From positions 679 to 7,648 of the forward strand of contig DFKM01000159.1 in the NCBI GenBank assembly GCA_002373555.1: a stretch of DNA of 6,970 nucleotides. Direction: 5' to 3'. Every line of letters begins with the position of its first letter. The first letter of the stretch is position 1. The translations under genes and the position numbers were made by a program. Source of the stretch: Lachnospiraceae bacterium UBA3645 (GTDB lineage: Bacteria; Bacillota; Clostridia; Lachnospirales; Lachnospiraceae). The notes beneath the pieces are model-generated. The model had not been told where the DNA came from. It saw only the letters and a program-made list of their open reading frames with translations, and did not search any database. Positions 6,362-6,970 of the stretch are shown here, piece by piece.

Positions 6362-6970
6362 TCAATGGTATTGCCATGTTGTATATATATCTGTTGCAGT
6401 TGGATCCTTTTTCACGAATCCTCCTATATCACAAACTATCCCAAGTCCTAAAGATGTTTCATAGATAGTACCTAATGGCCTGATCTTTGTATAGTAAAAA
6501 TCTGCTGCAACCATTACATAATTGCCTATCATTCGTACTCCATCTGATCTTATCCATGCCTGATCCGTCTGTGCAATATATCCTCCTTTTTTTAACCTAC
6601 TTACAAGGAAAGGATCTGGCTCAGGATAATACTTTTTATCATCATAAAATGTCTCCACCCCGCTCGGCCCCTGGATCCGGCCGTTGCTCTTGTTCAGCAC
6701 GGTGCCGGTCCATGTGCAGTGCGACTGTACGCTCTTGTACGTCTTGGAATTCTCGATATCATCCGTGATCTCCGCTTTGACATAGGAGTATGTCACGAAC
6801 CCTTCCGGATTTTTCGTCGCAGTTGTCGTATCGGCGGCTGCCGTCTCTTCTTTTCCGGCGGCATCTTCCGGTACGGCCGCTTCCGATTCCTCGGCGGTAT
6901 CGGTTACTTTGACTTTTACAATCCGATTTTTCAGCTTGTTCTCAGCGGACACGGTCACACCTTTGCAGAG
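6362..6970 (-). CDS. Probable secreted cell-wall-associated protein with 3D/double-psi-barrel-like C-terminus (5' end cut by window edge)
   Basis: The frame is open from the right window edge to the TGA at 6362-6364, giving about 202 visible codons. A GTG at 6956-6958 could serve as a start, but the frame continues upstream without a stop and no ribosome binding site decides it, so the N-terminus is probably outside. An Ala/Glu/Thr-rich low-complexity linker follows the first 20 residues. The C-terminal part contains GPSGVETF, WIRSDGVRMIGNYVMVAA, PLGTIYETSLGLGIVCD and DIYTTW. This pattern resembles, from memory, secreted Clostridia proteins with a 3D (Asp-Asp-Asp) or double-psi beta-barrel-like fold found in cell-wall hydrolases and their relatives. 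Enzymatic activity cannot be asserted. Composition changes abruptly inside the gene: about 37% GC at 6361-6660 against about 55% at 6661-6960, by hand count. It converges on the deacetylase gene. The coding call is good; the fold assignment is moderate. Confidence 0.68.
   Translation of the reverse strand, partial: LCKGVTVSAENKLKNRIVKVKVTDTAEESEAAVPEDAAGKEETAAADTTTATKNPEGFVTYSYVKAEITDDIENSKTYKSVQSHCTWTGTVLNKSNGRIQGPSGVETFYDDKKYYPEPDPFLVSRLKKGGYIAQTDQAWIRSDGVRMIGNYVMVAADFYYTKIRPLGTIYETSLGLGIVCDIGGFVKKDPTATDIYTTWQYH

Noticed and set aside
1..6970. Very frequent GATC and CCGGATCC-like words, which might suggest a methylation or recombination motif.
   Set aside because: They fall mostly where G-ending codons precede ATC or where CGG-ATC pairs encode Arg-Ile, so codon choice explains them without a special element.

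Overview
The window looks like part of a chromosome from a moderately high-GC member of the Clostridia, most probably a Lachnospiraceae relative. This is an inference from the gene families, the AGGAGG-type ribosome binding sites and the xxG-ATC / CGG-rich codon usage. No rRNA, tRNA, CRISPR array, transposase or phage gene was seen.

Layout. Positions 1-4474 (minus strand) hold a three-gene cluster, read right to left: a large adenosine-deaminase-superfamily protein with a SLOG/DUF2493-like C-terminal domain (4474-2003), hflK (1986-844) and hflC (847 to beyond the left edge). The first gap is 16 bp and the second junction is a 4-bp ATGA overlap, so the three genes are very probably one operon. 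Positions 4475-4719 are a divergent promoter region with one sigma-A-type extended -10 promoter for each direction. Positions 4720-6294 (plus strand) encode a membrane-anchored CE4 polysaccharide (probably peptidoglycan) deacetylase with an unusually long acidic cytoplasmic N-terminus. A perfect 19-bp hairpin at 6298-6339 separates it from a convergent, 5'-truncated gene (6970-6362, minus) for a probable cell-wall-associated protein with a 3D/double-psi-barrel-like C-terminus. The 3' half of that gene is sharply more AT-rich than the 5' half.

How the genes may work together. HflK and HflC form membrane-anchored SPFH cages that in other bacteria surround and modulate the FtsH protease. The first gene of the operon joins a nucleoside/nucleotide deaminase-type catalytic barrel to a domain that resembles nucleotide-binding SLOG domains. 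The operon could therefore link a nucleotide-processing or nucleotide-sensing enzyme to an SPFH membrane scaffold. That architecture, and the Gly at the position of the second Asp of the classical deaminase TDD motif, is the most interesting part of the window. A defence role by analogy with RADAR RdrB is possible but unproven: no RdrA-like ATPase is present here. The two right-hand genes look like ordinary envelope functions and need not be linked to the operon.
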